Shown here: piece by piece, positions 10,085-22,334 of the stretch
Layout: each line of letters begins with the position of its first letter
Numbering within the stretch: position 1 is the stretch's first letter
Assembly: GCA_947685225.1 (NCBI GenBank)
Contig: CANTUV010000010.1
Span: 248,001-312,000 of the forward strand
From: Garcia nutans
Taxonomy: Eukaryota > Streptophyta > Magnoliopsida > Malpighiales > Euphorbiaceae
Length of the DNA stretch: 64,000 nucleotides
Direction of reading: 5' to 3'
Translations under genes and position numbers: made by a program
Notes under the pieces: generated by a model
The model's input: the letters and a program-made list of their open reading frames with translations, nothing else
What the model was told of the DNA's origin: nothing
Database searches by the model: none

Positions 10085-11980
10085 CAATCTTTTCTTCTTT
10101 GTCATCATTTCCTCTTAACTTCTCTCCCCTTCCTCCTCCTCTAAGTTGATTAACTGAGCATCAGGAGCCTGATCGAGGTCCACATCGAACACCCGGTCAA
10201 AATTTCCTTGAGGCGATCTCTTCTTCATCTCGGCCACAATGAGCTCTTGAAACTTCACGATTCCTTAAGCTATTTGATCATCCATCTTGTCCCTAAGTGC
10301 GACAAGAGCTTCTTATTCCTTCGCAAGTAATCCAGTGTTATGGAGAGATCTCCTTTTGCTTTGTTCAGCTCCTTTGTCATCTACTAGACTTGGCGCTCTA
10401 CCTTGACAACCCGCCGATCTGCTTCTATAGCCTTTTTTTCGACCTTAGTCAAGCGTCGTTCAGTGTCCATCTATTTTTTCTTTAACACCTTGATCTCCTC
10501 TTGGGTCTCTCCATAGGCCGAAACTATCCCAGCATATCTATCACCCATACTATGGAAAATGAGATCAAGCTAAAGAATGATGAAATAATTAAATTAATTA
10601 ACTTAGCGATAAACATAAATAAGCAGAACGTCGAACTCCACTTACCTCTCTAGTTGAAGCTCAGAATAATTCCAGGAACACTCTTAAACTCATACCACCA
10701 AAGTATATTTTCTCTTGCGGTATGTTCCTCAGGTACTTCCTATAGAGGTAATCGACCTATGGATCCAATCGTCACCATGTCAAGATGCGAATGATTTCTC
10801 TAGAGCTTACGCCAACTCTTTTGGCTTGAGCTCATGCATGACCTCAGAGCCTTCAATCCCTTCTACTTGCACTCCGAGGACCCTCCCTCTTCTTACCCTT
10901 CTATGTGAACCAAACTCTTTCCGATGTCAGCCTCGATACCTTAGTCCACTGCAACATGCGGAGTACCCATGTCCGCCATGGTTCCAATATCCTTCCCTTT
11001 GTCCTTTTTCCTCCTTTTAAAGGGCTCTCTAACCTTGTCATGTAGAGAAAAGTGCTCCTTTTTTTCTTTAGGGGCTGCTCGGGTGGCCTTCTCTGCCTCG
11101 GTTCTGGACTTTTGAATTGCCTTCACCTGTTCCTTCATTCCTCTATCCATTTCTGCACATAAACAAAAAATTAGAATATTATTATCGAATAAACTTATCA
11201 AAAATATCAAACGTAAGCTTTACCAGCGCGATCCTTAGGGCATGGCTCAATTGAGCCTTTCCTCAAGGGAAAATATTTCGCAATTAAATGTAAGACATTC
11301 AACTTCTCTCTTTGAATATCCCACGCTATCTTATCAAAGAATCTAATTTTCCAACAAAGAGGGAGATTTTTAGTCGTGCCTAGATGTATAGAAAATCCTT
11401 ATTTGATTTTGGTCGATCCTTGATAAAGCAAAATGCAGTTAGGACCCTAGGGGGGCTTCAATGCCTAGCAGTTTGCTAAGCAACTCGAATCCCAAGATAG
11501 TCCTCCAAGCATTCAAACTCAGTTATTCTGGCGAGATGCTGTTAATATTCAAGAATTATGTAATAAAGGGGCCTAAAGGAAGCCTAACTCCCGCTTTTAG
11601 ATCCTCCTCGTATATTATCATTTGGTTCACTCCAAAGGTATTGTGGCCCTTAACTCCTTTCTTAGGTAATAATATGTTATGATCAACGGTTATCCTATAT
11701 TTTTCGAAGATCCCCTTCAGGTCTCCCCTCAGTCAAAGTGCACATGATATCCTTGACACGAGCCTGGGAACCCATATCTCTTTCTTTACCTTTCACATCT
11801 TCATCCAGAAGGGTAGGACCCACTATTGTCACCCTGATCTCTATGGCTTTGGCCACCTCAATGTTTCCCACACCTCATTCATCGGACGAGCTACCTACTC
11901 CACTGTTGGAATCAGAGGGCCACTATATCATACGAACTCCTCACTCACTCTTTGTTCATCTATAGACACATGAACACTCT
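10085..11980 (-). pseudogene. Antisense spliced ORF of EL1 (putative 'gypsy type transposon' domain + coiled coil)
   Basis: A degenerate gene opposite to pol, between integrase and the 3' LTR, a place where Tat elements such as Grande and Retand are known to carry antisense ORFs. The first exon (ending 11224) encodes blocks such as ITVDHNILLPKKGVKGHNTF and AWRTILGFELLSKLLGIE, resembling the plant PF04195-type domain. Intron 1 is 11223-11153 (GTAAAG..TGCAG). Exon 2 (11152-10646) has MDRGMKEQVKAIQKSRTEAE and a basic KRRKKDKGKDIG tract. Intron 2 is 10645-10570 (GTAAGT..TTTAG). Exon 3 is a heptad-rich, charged coiled coil (DTERRLTKVEKKAIEADRRV). Several stops break it. Function unknown. Confidence 0.6.
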
Positions 11981-12355
11981 CCGAGCTATTTTATATGAAA
12001 TACAAAATTACAGAAATCAAATTATAACTGTGATACTCACCAATTATTACCAGAACCTCCACAGCAAACTCTGCCTCACCCTACAGTGAACCTCAATACA
12101 CTGCACAAAACTTTACTAGAACAATCAAACTCCAACTGATCAAAATGAGTGATTATTGGTCACTCTTTGAACCCCCTATTTATAGCCCCATCTCATTTAT
12201 GGCATAGGGTGGGAAATTTGACTTCTTTTTCCCGTCCTTCCACTACTTAGCAACTTGATTGTCACCTCCTCGGATGGATGACACGTGTTTATAGCAACAT
12301 CTATGCACCACCACGGTCACTTCTTCTGACATAAATGCCAGATTACTAGGGAGGA

Positions 12356-13474
12356 TGTAGACCCTTAATTTTGACCCCAAGTTGGTACGATTCTGATTAA
12401 AGGATATCAAAATAAATTTGATTCGACTTTAAAAGATTTAAACCAAGTTTATGATTTTTAAATAAGTCGGTTTATATTAAAAAGGAAAAAATTCAATTGT
12501 AAAACCCTAAATTGTTTTCTTAAATTCCAAAATTCAAAATTGCTTTCTTAAATCTTAATCTGTTTTCTAAATATCCAGTAAACTCAAAAATTAATCTTCA
12601 AACCTTAAACCCCAAAATCCTAAACTATTTTTCCAGAACCCTAAATTATTTTTCATAAATCCTAAAGTTTTTATTTTTTCAGAACCCTAAATTATTTTTT
12701 TTTCAGACCCTAATTCCTCAAAACCAAAATTCAGAAATTATAATTTCTTAAACCAAAATCCAGAAACCCTAAATTTCCCAAACTATAACCTAAACCCTAA
12801 TTCCTAATAACCACCAAAACCTTAGCCTGAATCCAGTAAGCTAAAATCAATGTTTATCCAGTAACCCTATATTTCCTAAACCATAACCTTAAACCTTAAT
12901 TTTCAAAATAAAACCCTAAAATCCTAATTTTTATCCCATTAGACCTAATTTAAGATGTAAACCCTAGTTATATATATTTAAAAAGGTTTAACCTTAACCT
13001 TGTTTATTTAATGGATTGAATTTTAATTTTAATTATTTATTTGATTATGTGATTTGTTATATGTTAATGATGAATGGTTTATTTTATTTTATGGATGATT
13101 TGCTTTTATTCATTTTGGATGATTGAATGTTATTTTATTTGTTTGTCTTAGTTTTAAATTTGTAAGATGTATATTTCCACTTTGTGGGTACCTCATTAGT
13201 TAAATTTTATGTAATTTAAATTATTTCAAGTTTTGGGATCAATATAAAGGACACATTTTAACCTTTTTGGTGGATGTCCTATTTGGTTTTAGATATTAAA
13301 TGATATAAGGACATGTTTCCATTCTCGAATGGATGTCCATTTATTTATTTTATTTAAACATTATTTTGATTATTAATACAATGATATTTTTATTTTAATT
13401 GACACATGTAGTATAGATTATATCGTAATGATTAAGAATTTCACCGAGAGTGAGGGCGAAAATCTCCACTCACA
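12356..13474 (+). repeat. EL2 5' LTR
   Basis: Starts TGTAGACCC and ends CTCACA. It aligns with the 3' LTR from the first bases (ACCCCAAGTTGGTACGATTC) through the AT-rich body, but lacks about 250 bp present near the end of the 3' copy. The U3-like part holds several AAACCCTAA telo-box matches (for example 12502-12510, 12773-12781, 12792-12800 and 12912-12920). Confidence 0.85.
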
Positions 13475-13475
13475 G

Positions 13476-13493
13476 TGGTGACTCTACTGGGAT
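13476..13493 (+). promoter_or_regulatory. EL2 primer binding site
   Basis: TGGTGACTCTACTGGG begins one base after the 5' LTR. It resembles the TGGCGACTC-type site of Ogre/Tat elements, which is reported to be complementary to a tRNA-Arg 3' end. One C-to-T change is present. Confidence 0.65.
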
Positions 13494-14560
13494 AAGAGAA
13501 GTTGATTTCATTGGTCTTTATATTATTTTATTCTTTCTTATTATGATATTATATATTGCATCATTTTAGTTTGCATTTTGTGCGTTAGTTAGGATGCTCG
13601 TGTTACTCGTGTTGTGTCATGTAAGGGATATCATATTTTCACTCAAGGTATGGAGATCGAGCATGACATAACCATTCATAGTCTCGTACCTTTTGGTATA
13701 TACTTGCTATGGGAGCCTAAGCTTTTTAACCCAATAACTAAAGCTCATGTAATTGGCCTAGTTACTTTTCTTAGGTTGTTACCCAAATGCTTGCTCTTTG
13801 ACTATGATTGATATATCTTGATTTGAACCATGACTTATTTGGTTTGTTCCTTTTCTAATATGACCTACTTATATTGTAAGCCCAAATTAATTTTTAATTC
13901 CAAAAGACTAAAACTATTTTCAAAATTTTTCAAAATGGTCTTTGCACATAAAATCTTTTTCCAAGGTGGGTCAAATATTCTCTTTATTTCATGGCCCAAA
14001 CTCAAAAATCTATTTTTTATAAATATTTTACAATGGGCTTTGAAACAAAATTATTTTTTAATAGGCTTTTAAATAACTTTTTCTTTAATGGGCTTACAAC
14101 TAGTTGGGTCAATTATGGAATATTAAAAATTAATTACGGGCCTAGTTTATACTAAGACTTATTTATCATGGGCTTGTTTGAAGCATGAATCAATAGTTAG
14201 TTTTTCAAAAATAGGAAATTCATTTATAATAAACATTTTAATTTAGTTTTAATTTGATATAACATAAAAGCTATCCTTGTTGATCCAATGGATTAAAACT
14301 TAATTAATGAGAGTTATCATGAAACGACTTCTAAATTTGAAAGTACAACTATTGGTTAAAATCGTTTGAATGACTCCAAAAATAAGATATCCCATATTGA
14401 TATTTTATTAAATATATATCTAGAAAAAGAGACTCGCCTTTCATGTGCAGATGATATAAGGTTGGATAGGATGTTCCTTACTCTTATTGTTTGTTTGATT
14501 GTGCATCCGTGCATACATTCATACATGCATTGCTTCTCATATCATTGATTCCTTTCTGAC
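13494..14560 (+). other. EL2 5' untranslated leader
   Basis: About 1 kb between primer site and gag, AT-rich with no extended coding pattern and no recognised domain. Tat/Ogre elements usually have a long leader. Repeated 'ATGGGCTT' or 'GGGCC' motifs are scattered in it without clear order. Confidence 0.5.
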
Positions 14561-14599
14561 TCACAGCCCTGGAGTACAGCAGTTCAAGAGCCTACGACA

Positions 14600-15860
14600 A
14601 TTCAACCTACGCCAACGATGTAGAATCCAACAATGACTCAGTCACCTTTTTGCTAAAAGCAATGAATTTTGAGCAAGTTCAGACAATGATGGAAGATATA
14701 CTCAATGCCAAGATGGAAGAACTAAAGGGGGTCCTGGCTGAGATCATGAAAAGCCAACTGGCTACAATATTTAAGAATGTTGCTGAAACATCTGCTAGTA
14801 CCAAAAAGTAGAATGACAAAGGAAAAGCCAAAGTAGGTGAAGTAGCCTTCGATGATGACAAGATAATTATGGATAATGATGAACATTGGGCTCAATACTT
14901 TTAAGATTCTCAAGACAAAAAGAAAGAGCCAAAGGTTGTGGAGAAGTCAACTGTTGAAAAGACTGAGATTTCTGATGTGGAGAAGATGATTGCCGACCTG
15001 GAGAAGAAGTTTGAGAAGAAGCTAAAAACAGAAGAAATGTCTAAGGTAGACAAGCTGTTTGAACAAGATGACGAGGTCCCTTATAAGTTCAAGATGCCAT
15101 CCTTTGCCAAGTTTGATGGAACTGGCAACCCTCATCTTCAAGTAAAGCAGTATATCATAGCTATACAGTCTGCCCGAGCTATTAAGGCTCAAACTCTAAG
15201 GTACCGGTTGTGCAGAATTAGTTCAACATCTTAGAGGATAGTATCCAAAAGAATTGGAATTTGTTGTATAAGTCTTTCATCCAACAATACAGATATAATG
15301 CTGAGTTAGAAGTCACCTTGATGGAAGTCGAATCGATTAGGCAAAGGTCGAATGAAAACTTTATCGACTATGTGAAGAGGTAGAGGAACAAGGCTACTTT
15401 ACTCAAGAAAAGGCCCAATGAATCGGATCAGTTTAGGATGATTATAAGAGACGTGTCTGTATGAAAGGATGTCTCACACTCTCATCTGAGACTTTAAGGA
15501 TCTTCTTCAAGCTGGTTTAAAAATTGAAGAGTGGGAAAGGGAGAAGAATCGATTTTCTATAAGAAGAAATGAGAAAGGGAACTACTAGTCTGAAAATCAG
15601 GGCACACAAAAAGCAGTTGATGTAAATGCAACTAGCTAAGAGGGTAGGAGACATTTTTCAAAATTAGGAAATCCTTTACCCTGGGTTTTTAATAAGCTAC
15701 AAAAGAAGGGATTGCTGTAGTCATTGACTCCTCGCTCGCTACCAAATCCCTTGCCACCTAATTTTGATGCTAAGACATTTTGTCAATTTCACCATATGCA
15801 AGGGTATGAGACAGATAAGTATTCGAGATCAAGATATGAAATTTAAAATTTGATTGATAG
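14600..15860 (+). pseudogene. EL2 gag remnant
   Basis: Acidic, coiled-coil-rich N-terminal half (EKMIADLEKKFEKKLK) followed by the capsid-like block YKFKMPSFAKFDGTGNPHL, the expected 'P.F.KFDG.GNP..H' signature of Tat gag. Downstream NLYKSFIQQYRYNAELEVT-like and RSNENFIDYVKR blocks survive in shifted frames. Stops at several places, for example after 15231, prevent a complete product. Confidence 0.75.
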
Positions 15861-16431
15861 TGGAAAGTTACCCTAACCTAACAAACCAAACACAGAGGAT
15901 AATCCATGGCCAAGGTTCAATAGAGTGCCACCACAGGCGACTTTCATGATTGGGGGTGACTTAAATGAGAAATTTGTACTGTCTTCCTTCCAAGATGTAG
16001 ATAGAGAGACATCCAAAGAAGAAATAGTACTTAGCAAGTTGGAGCCAGCTATGGTTGGAAAAGAAGTAGCAATTTGTATGGTGAGCGAATTTTGGGACTT
16101 AACTGATAGTGAGGATGATTCTGAGCCCAAGAAGGAAGAATGGACCTGGTCTGAACCCGAAGAAGATGAGGTGATGAATACTCGATCTGGTAAGCCTTAT
16201 ATAAGGAAGTAGAAGCTGGGAATAAAGAAGAAGAGGACGATGTTGCTCTTAAGCAGTTGAAGAGAACATAAGCTAGAATCAGCATATGGGATTTGTTAGC
16301 TACATCAAAGAAGCATCGAGAAACAATGGCCAAAGCTATGGCTAGCATGCCAATTTCTACTTTTATAACACCAAAGATTTTGTGAAGGTTGAAGGAGTGA
16401 TGAAATGTGAGGGAGCTGGTTAATTTTTCGG

Positions 16432-16800
16432 ATGCTGATTTTCCAGAATAGAGAAGAGATTACGTTCACCCACTTTTTTTTTATCAAAGTTGAGGTCAAA
16501 GGGAAGAGAACTCTGTGTGTAATGGTTGATGATGGATCTGCCATTAATGTGTGCCCACTTAAAATTTTGCCAAAGCTTGCTATGTTAACAAGAGATTTAA
16601 GCTCAACTGAGGTGATGATTAGGGCTTATAATAATACTAAGAGGCATGCTGAAGGGACCTTCTAAGCTGTTGTGAAGGATGGTTCCATCGAATCTATAGT
16701 TGAATTTATGGTTTTGGACATACCGGTCACCTTTGCACCACTATTGGGACGACCCTGATTTCATCCTCTTAGTGGAGTTCCTTCTACCCTCCATCAAAAG
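16432..16800 (+). pseudogene. EL2 aspartic protease remnant
   Basis: The block LCVMVDDGSAINVCPL corresponds to the retropepsin D-T/S-G active site, here DDG, a Thr-to-Asp change that should impair catalysis. It is followed by MIRAYNNTKRHAEGTF and, across a stop, PLLGRP and GVPSTLHQK, the Tat-typical block after protease. The open piece covers 16432-16665. Confidence 0.7.
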
Positions 16801-16827
16801 ATCAATTTTCCAAATGAGGATGAAACA

Positions 16828-18530
16828 GTGGTCATCGAGGTCGAGGACAATGAAGTGGTGAATGCTCTGATGATTGAGAGACCCCTCAATGGATTCCAAG
16901 TAGCTGTACTTTCTGATGATGAAGTGGTGGACCCCAAGATCCTGAATATGATGAAAAACATGAACCATCTACCCGGCATTGGACTTGAAAAAACTAAGAC
17001 AGGTGTGACAAAGCTTTCAGACTTCAAAACTCAAACTTCCAAGAAATGTTTGGGATATGATGAAGCAAATAAGGATGTGCAACTAAAGAAGAAAGAAAAC
17101 ATGAGTTTCTCACCACTTGAAGAGGTTTTTGTCAAAGCTACAGATATGGGACCACTCCAAGGGAAGCCCGAGCCAGTCATGTTCATGGGAAAGCTAATCC
17201 TGGGTTTTGAGATCTTCGCTGATGTTGTTGAACAGGTGGAATAGATGAAAAAAGAGCTTGTCCTACCAGCTGATAAGAAGCCAAATCCAGAAGAAAAGAA
17301 CGAAGCTATCTTGAAAGCCTTAAAGACTCTAGATGAGATTACTGCTCTTGTTGAAGAAAAATTTAAAGATGTTTTAGTTTATGATTTTGAGAATAATGAT
17401 TTTGATTTTGATTTTGATTTGTCTGTTTTGTATGAGGATGACGATATTTTTTTTTTCCAAGATGAATGCAATAAAGTTTGATTTTGCTTACTTGTGTAAT
17501 ATTTTTCATGATGATTGCTTACATTCAAATAATGATTACATGAGCATTTTCAACATTAACTCTATTGACACACAATCGTTAAATTTGGAAACAACCGATA
17601 ATCCTAAAAATATTAGCATAACATCCGACCTTACTCCTGAAGAGAGAGAAAGAGATTTGAAAAAGTATTTAAAAAAATATAAAGAAGTCTTTGCTTGGTC
17701 TTATGAAGACATGCCCGAAATTGATCGAGACATAGCCGAACACCTAATTTCAACTTATACTCATATGAAACCTGTCAAACAAAAGCTTAGATGGTTAAGG
17801 CTGGAATGGGCGAAACTAGTCAAAAAAGAAGTCACTAAGTAGATACAAGTCAAATTTCTTGAAGTGATAGACTATTATGATTGGTTAGCTAATATAGTGT
17901 CCGTGCCAAAGAAAGATGGAAGGATTAGGGTTTGTGTGGACTATAGAGACATGAATAAGACATCCCCTAAAGATGACTTTTCTCTACTCCATATAGATGT
18001 TCTTATTGACAGTGCAGCCTCTAGCATGCTACACTCATTTGTAGATGAATTTTTCAGATATAATCATGTGTTAATGGCCCAAGAGAATAAAGTCAAAATT
18101 GCCTTTATTACTATATAGGGTATATTTTGTCATATGGTGATGCCGTTTGGGTTAAAGAATGCTGGAGCAACCTACGAAAGAATGACAACCACTTTGTTCC
18201 ATGATATGATGCACAAAGAAGTCGAGGTCTATATTGATGATATGATGGTGAAGTTGGATACAAGGGAACAACTTTTTCAAAACCTAGAGTTATTCGAGAA
18301 GTGAATATTTGAGGTTACTTCTAGCAATTGTTATGGCACGTGATTGGTCCAAATGGCATTGAGATTGACCCTGACAAAGTTAAGACAATCCGAGATATGC
18401 TTGCCCTTAAGACGGAGAAGGAGGTTTGAGAGTTTATTGGCAGGTTACAATACATTAGCAGATTCATTGCAAAGCTCACCATGATCTGTGAACCAATTTT
18501 TAAACTGCTGAAAAAGAACCAGCCAATCAA
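16828..18530 (+). pseudogene. EL2 reverse transcriptase remnant
   Basis: After a charged linker (16828-17480) with a run of DFDFDF codons, the RT begins near 17630 with LTPEERERDLKKYLKKYKEV and FAWSYEDMPEID. Catalytic blocks follow: VPKKDGRIRVCVDYRDMNK, FCHMVMPFGLKNAGATYERM and EVEVYIDDMMVK (the YIDD box, near 18220-18250), then the connection-like IGRLQYIS region. Stops and frameshifts at about 17840, 18116 and 18301 disrupt it. Confidence 0.8.
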
Positions 18531-18539
18531 GTGGAATGA

Positions 18540-19443
18540 TAAATGTCAAAAGGCTTTTGAACGTATAAAAGAATATTTACTGAATCCACTTATTTTAAAG
18601 CCACCTAAACCCTACAGACCATTATTACTATACTTAACAGTAGAAAAAAAAAAGTCGATAGGAGCAATGCTAGCACAAGCTGATGAATCGGGTATCTAGT
18701 ACCCAATTTACTATTTATGTAGAAAGCTCTTACTTTATGAAATTAAGTATAGTGTCATTGAAAAGACATGCATAGCCATAGTTTGATCGTCTAAGAAGTT
18801 GCAACATTACTTCTAGTCTTACAGTGTGCAAGATATTTTCATAATGGATCCAGTAAAATATTTAAGGGAAACACCTTAGTTAATTGAAAAATATGACAGA
18901 TGGTTGATCATTTTAGAAGAGTTTGAAATCTTGTATATAACCAGAAAAACCATTAGAGGTAGAGCAGTAGTAGAATTTCTGGCCTAACAGCCATTGCCGA
19001 ACAGTGAGGAAATGGTTTTGGAATTTCTCAATGAGTATTTAGAGGCCATAGAAGTACATGATTGGAAAATATACTTTGACAGAGCAGTAAATAGAAAAGA
19101 AGCAGGTCTATAGGTAATTTTAAAATTGCCCGAGGGGGAGCTTATTCCTCTAGCTAAAAAAATGAAGTTTAGGGAAACCAACAATATGGTGGAGTATAAA
19201 GCTTGTATTTTTAGCCTGGAAACCCTAATGATCATGAAAGTAGATAAGATACAGGTCTTTGGTGACTTTTTATTAGTGGTATCCCAAGTAAATAGTGAGT
19301 GGAAGTTGAAGGAAGAAAAATTGAAACTATACCACGATTACTTAACTATGATGAAGAAAAATTTCAAGGAGTGCAGATTTATACACCTACCAAGGAAAGA
19401 AAACCAGATGGCCAATGCCTTAGTCACCTTGGCTTTGGTGTAG
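18540..19443 (+). pseudogene. EL2 RNase H and archaeal-type RNase H remnants
   Basis: First RNase H: QKAFERIKEYLLNPLILKPP, IGAMLAQADESG and YYLCRKLL. Second, Tat-specific aRH: IYFDRAVNRKEAGL (Asp), NNMVEYKACIFSLE (Glu), VFGDFLLVVSQVN (Asp) and HLPRKENQMANALVTLA, where the usual A-D-A-L reads A-N-A-L, so the last acidic residue is lost. The open stretch 19126-19443 is the best preserved part. Confidence 0.75.
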
Positions 19444-19459
19444 GAAGATCCTATTAAGC

Positions 19460-20790
19460 TATTTCTTAAGCCTTTGGTTTTGACCAGTTCATCGACTCCT
19501 TGTTATGAGTATGAAACAGTTATGAAAATTGACATGGACCATGATGCGTGGTATGACACCATAAGATAATTTTTGAAAGTAAGGAGTATCCATAAGATGC
19601 AACAAAGGAAGAAAGAAGAGCTATAAGGTGATTGTCCTTGCAGTATATCACCTTTCATGGAGAGTTGTATCGAAGATGAGCTGATGGTGTGCATTTAAGG
19701 TGCTTGAGAAAGTCTGAAGTTGAGCAAATCATGTCCGAGATACATACTGGAAGTTATGGACCCCATATAAATGGATTGGCATTGGTTAGGAATATAATTC
19801 GACAAGGCTACTATTGGTTGACCATGGAGAGAGATTGCATTGATTTTGTGCAAAAATATCAACAGTACCAGATGCACGGAAACTTGAACTATTTATCTCC
19901 TGAAGAACTACATTCTATGTCTTCTCTGTGGCCTTTTGCAACTTGGGAAATCAACATTATTGGGAAAATACATCTTATAGCTTCGAACGGTCATCGATTC
20001 ATTGTAGTTGCAGTGGATTATTTTTCAAAATGGGTTGAGATCGAATCTTTTAACAAGCTGGGGGCAAGGTAACTAGCTAGATTTATTGAAAAGAATCTTA
20101 TTTGCAAGTATGGAGTCCCGCACAGTGTGATATTTGACAATGGGATGCAGTTTCAAGGAGCAGTTAAGGATTTATTCTCAAAGTACCAGATTCGTCATCA
20201 CCGATCTTCGCCTTATAGACCAAAGGCTAATAGTGCAGTGGAAGCAACAAATAAAATGATTAATTAAATTCTATCTAAAATGACCCAGACATACATGGAT
20301 TAGTCAGAAAATATTTTCTTTTGCTTTATGGGGGGTACAGGACGAGTGTGCGAACCCCAACAGGAATGACTCCATTTTTCTTGGTTTATTGGATGGAAGC
20401 AGTGTTGCCAATTAAAATCAAGATCAAATTGCTGAGGGTAGTCCTAGAAGCTGAGTTGCCTGAGGTAGAGTGGGTAGCGAGCAGATATGCACAACTGGCC
20501 TTATTGGAAGAAAGAAGGTTGAAGACATTGTATAATCATCAGTTGTATCAAAGAAAAATTATCTGAGCCTACAATAGAAGAGTTAAGTTCAGAAAGCTTA
20601 AAGCTGGAGATTTGATGTTGAAACCATGCAAGCCCAACGTCTCTAATCTAAGAGAAAAATTTAGACCTAGTTAGGAAGGGCCCTACATTATGAAACAAGT
20701 CATGAATAAGGGAGTAGTCAAGTTGTTAGATATAGATGGGAATTAATTTAGTGAGTCAATGAACATTACTAGGTTGAAGAGATTCTATAT
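19460..20790 (+). pseudogene. EL2 integrase remnant
   Basis: Zinc region (HTGSYGPHINGLALVRNIIR, CIDFVQKYQQYQMHG) then the core. The first catalytic block reads WEINIIGKI, where relatives have an Asp (IDIIGKI), so a GAC-to-AAC change is likely. The second (IFDNGMQF) and the Glu block (NSAVEATNKMI) are kept. The C-terminal PTGMTPFFLVYWMEAVLPIK block and a GDLMLKPCKP-like tail follow. Stops at about 20070 and 20265 break the frame. Confidence 0.78.
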
Positions 20791-21499
20791 TTGATAAAAA
20801 AAAAAAAGCTTGCTAGATTGAAAATCCAAAAGGGCGACCTAGGTAAAAGTTAAAGTAGTCCGATAGTTCTAAAAATCTGAAAGGATAGGCTACGCAACAA
20901 TTAGGGCTAAATGAGAGAAAATTATCAATTAGAAAACCTGAAAGGGCTAGTTGGCAATAGGAGTAATCTTGTGTATGCTGGCTATATATTTTGGTTATTC
21001 TCTAATTTAATAAAAAGAAGTTTATGTTAAAATTGTTCCATGTGAATTATGTTGAATTATCTGACTGTTAGGCTAAAATAAATACTACAATAGCAGAACA
21101 TGATGACAAATTATAAAAGGAAAGAAAATATCTTTTTATTGCCATTATTATTCATCCTAACATTATTTTTCTAAGAAAATTTGCAAATGTAATATCTATG
21201 GTAGACGATAAGTGTAGCGTGCAGGCCAGCTTTGTTTCAGTCGATCCAAGAAAGCTTCAGTCAGACGAGGCATGCCCAAGTCAGGAGTAAACTCAGAATC
21301 TCGATGCTCGGCTCCGTACTAGCGGTCAAGTCGATGCGGATCATAGCAAGTGCCTCAATGAAGAGCAGCAAGAGGAACATACATCAGATACGTCTAAATG
21401 GTGACATACGTAATCTTCCACCAAGGTACCAACCAACAGATGTTAATCACATATCGTGAGCGAATCTAGTAAATTCAGTCAGCATATGAAGAAGCAGGA

Positions 21500-21850
21500 T
21501 AGCGCAACTCCTAGCCTATATTAGATTTGGTGAAGTATCCTGACGGTACGATCTCTAGCCTACATCAAATTTGGTAAAGTATCCTGATGACACAATCTCT
21601 AGCCTACATCAGATTTAGTGAAGTATCCTGATGATGCAACTCTTAGCCTATATCAGATTTAGTGAAGTATCTTGATGACACAATCTCTAGCCTACATCGA
21701 ATTTGGTGAAGTATCATGACATCGCAACTCATAGCCTATATCGGATTTGGTGAAGTATCCTGAAGGTATAATCTCTAGCCTACATCGAATTTGGTGAAGT
21801 ATCCTGACGGCACAATCTTCAGCCTATATTGGATTTATTGAAGTACCTAA
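21500..21850. repeat. About 44-bp tandem repeats downstream of EL2 pol
   Basis: Roughly eight degenerate copies of a unit of about 44 bp built from 'TAGCCTACATC', 'GATTTGGTGAAGTATCCTGA' and 'CACAATCTC'. Adjacent units differ by several substitutions. They lie between integrase and the 3' LTR, as in other Tat/Ogre elements. Confidence 0.85.
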
Positions 21851-21854
21851 GTCA

Positions 21855-22290
21855 ATCAAATCTGGGTCCAGAACTCAAACCACTTCGGGTCCAAAACCCA
21901 AATCTTTTTCGAGTTTAGAACCCAAATCAAACCAGGTCCAGAACCTAAATATTTTTTGAGTCCAGAACTCGAACTGGGTTCAAACTACCTCAAATCTAAA
22001 ACTCAAATATTTTTTGAGTCCAGAACTCAAATCGGGTTCAGAACTCAAACCATCTCGGGTCCAGAACCCAAATTTTTTTCTAGTTCAGAACTCAAACCGG
22101 GTCGAGAACTCGAAATATTTTGGGTACATAACTCAAATCTTTTTCGAGTCCATAATCTAGATCATCTCGGGTCCAGAACCTGAATCTTTTTTTTAGTTTA
22201 GAACTCAAACCGAGTCCAGAATTTAAAACACCACGGGTCCAGAACATGAATTTTTTTAGTCCAGAGCTCAACTTGGGTCCAGAACCCTTT
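21855..22290. repeat. Degenerate 'gggtccagaac' tandem repeats of EL2
   Basis: A second, unrelated array directly after the 44-bp array. The core 'CGGGTCCAGAACTCAAA' alternates with 'TCTTTTTCGAGTC' blocks, with a variable period of roughly 30-60 bp. It runs almost to the polypurine-like GGGACAAAC before the 3' LTR. Confidence 0.75.
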
Positions 22291-22334
22291 TTGGTCAAAA
22301 TTAATTTAAAAGATCGTTCAAGCATGGGACAAAC

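Noticed and set aside
10297..11965. Plus-strand ORFs at 10297, 10715, 11461 and 11738
   Set aside because: They are shadows of the antisense spliced ORF of EL1, whose minus-strand frames have domain similarity.
12500..12965. Interstitial telomere array
   Set aside because: CCCTAAA motifs are spaced irregularly in AT-rich LTR sequence, not in tandem, and recur at the same places in the other LTR.
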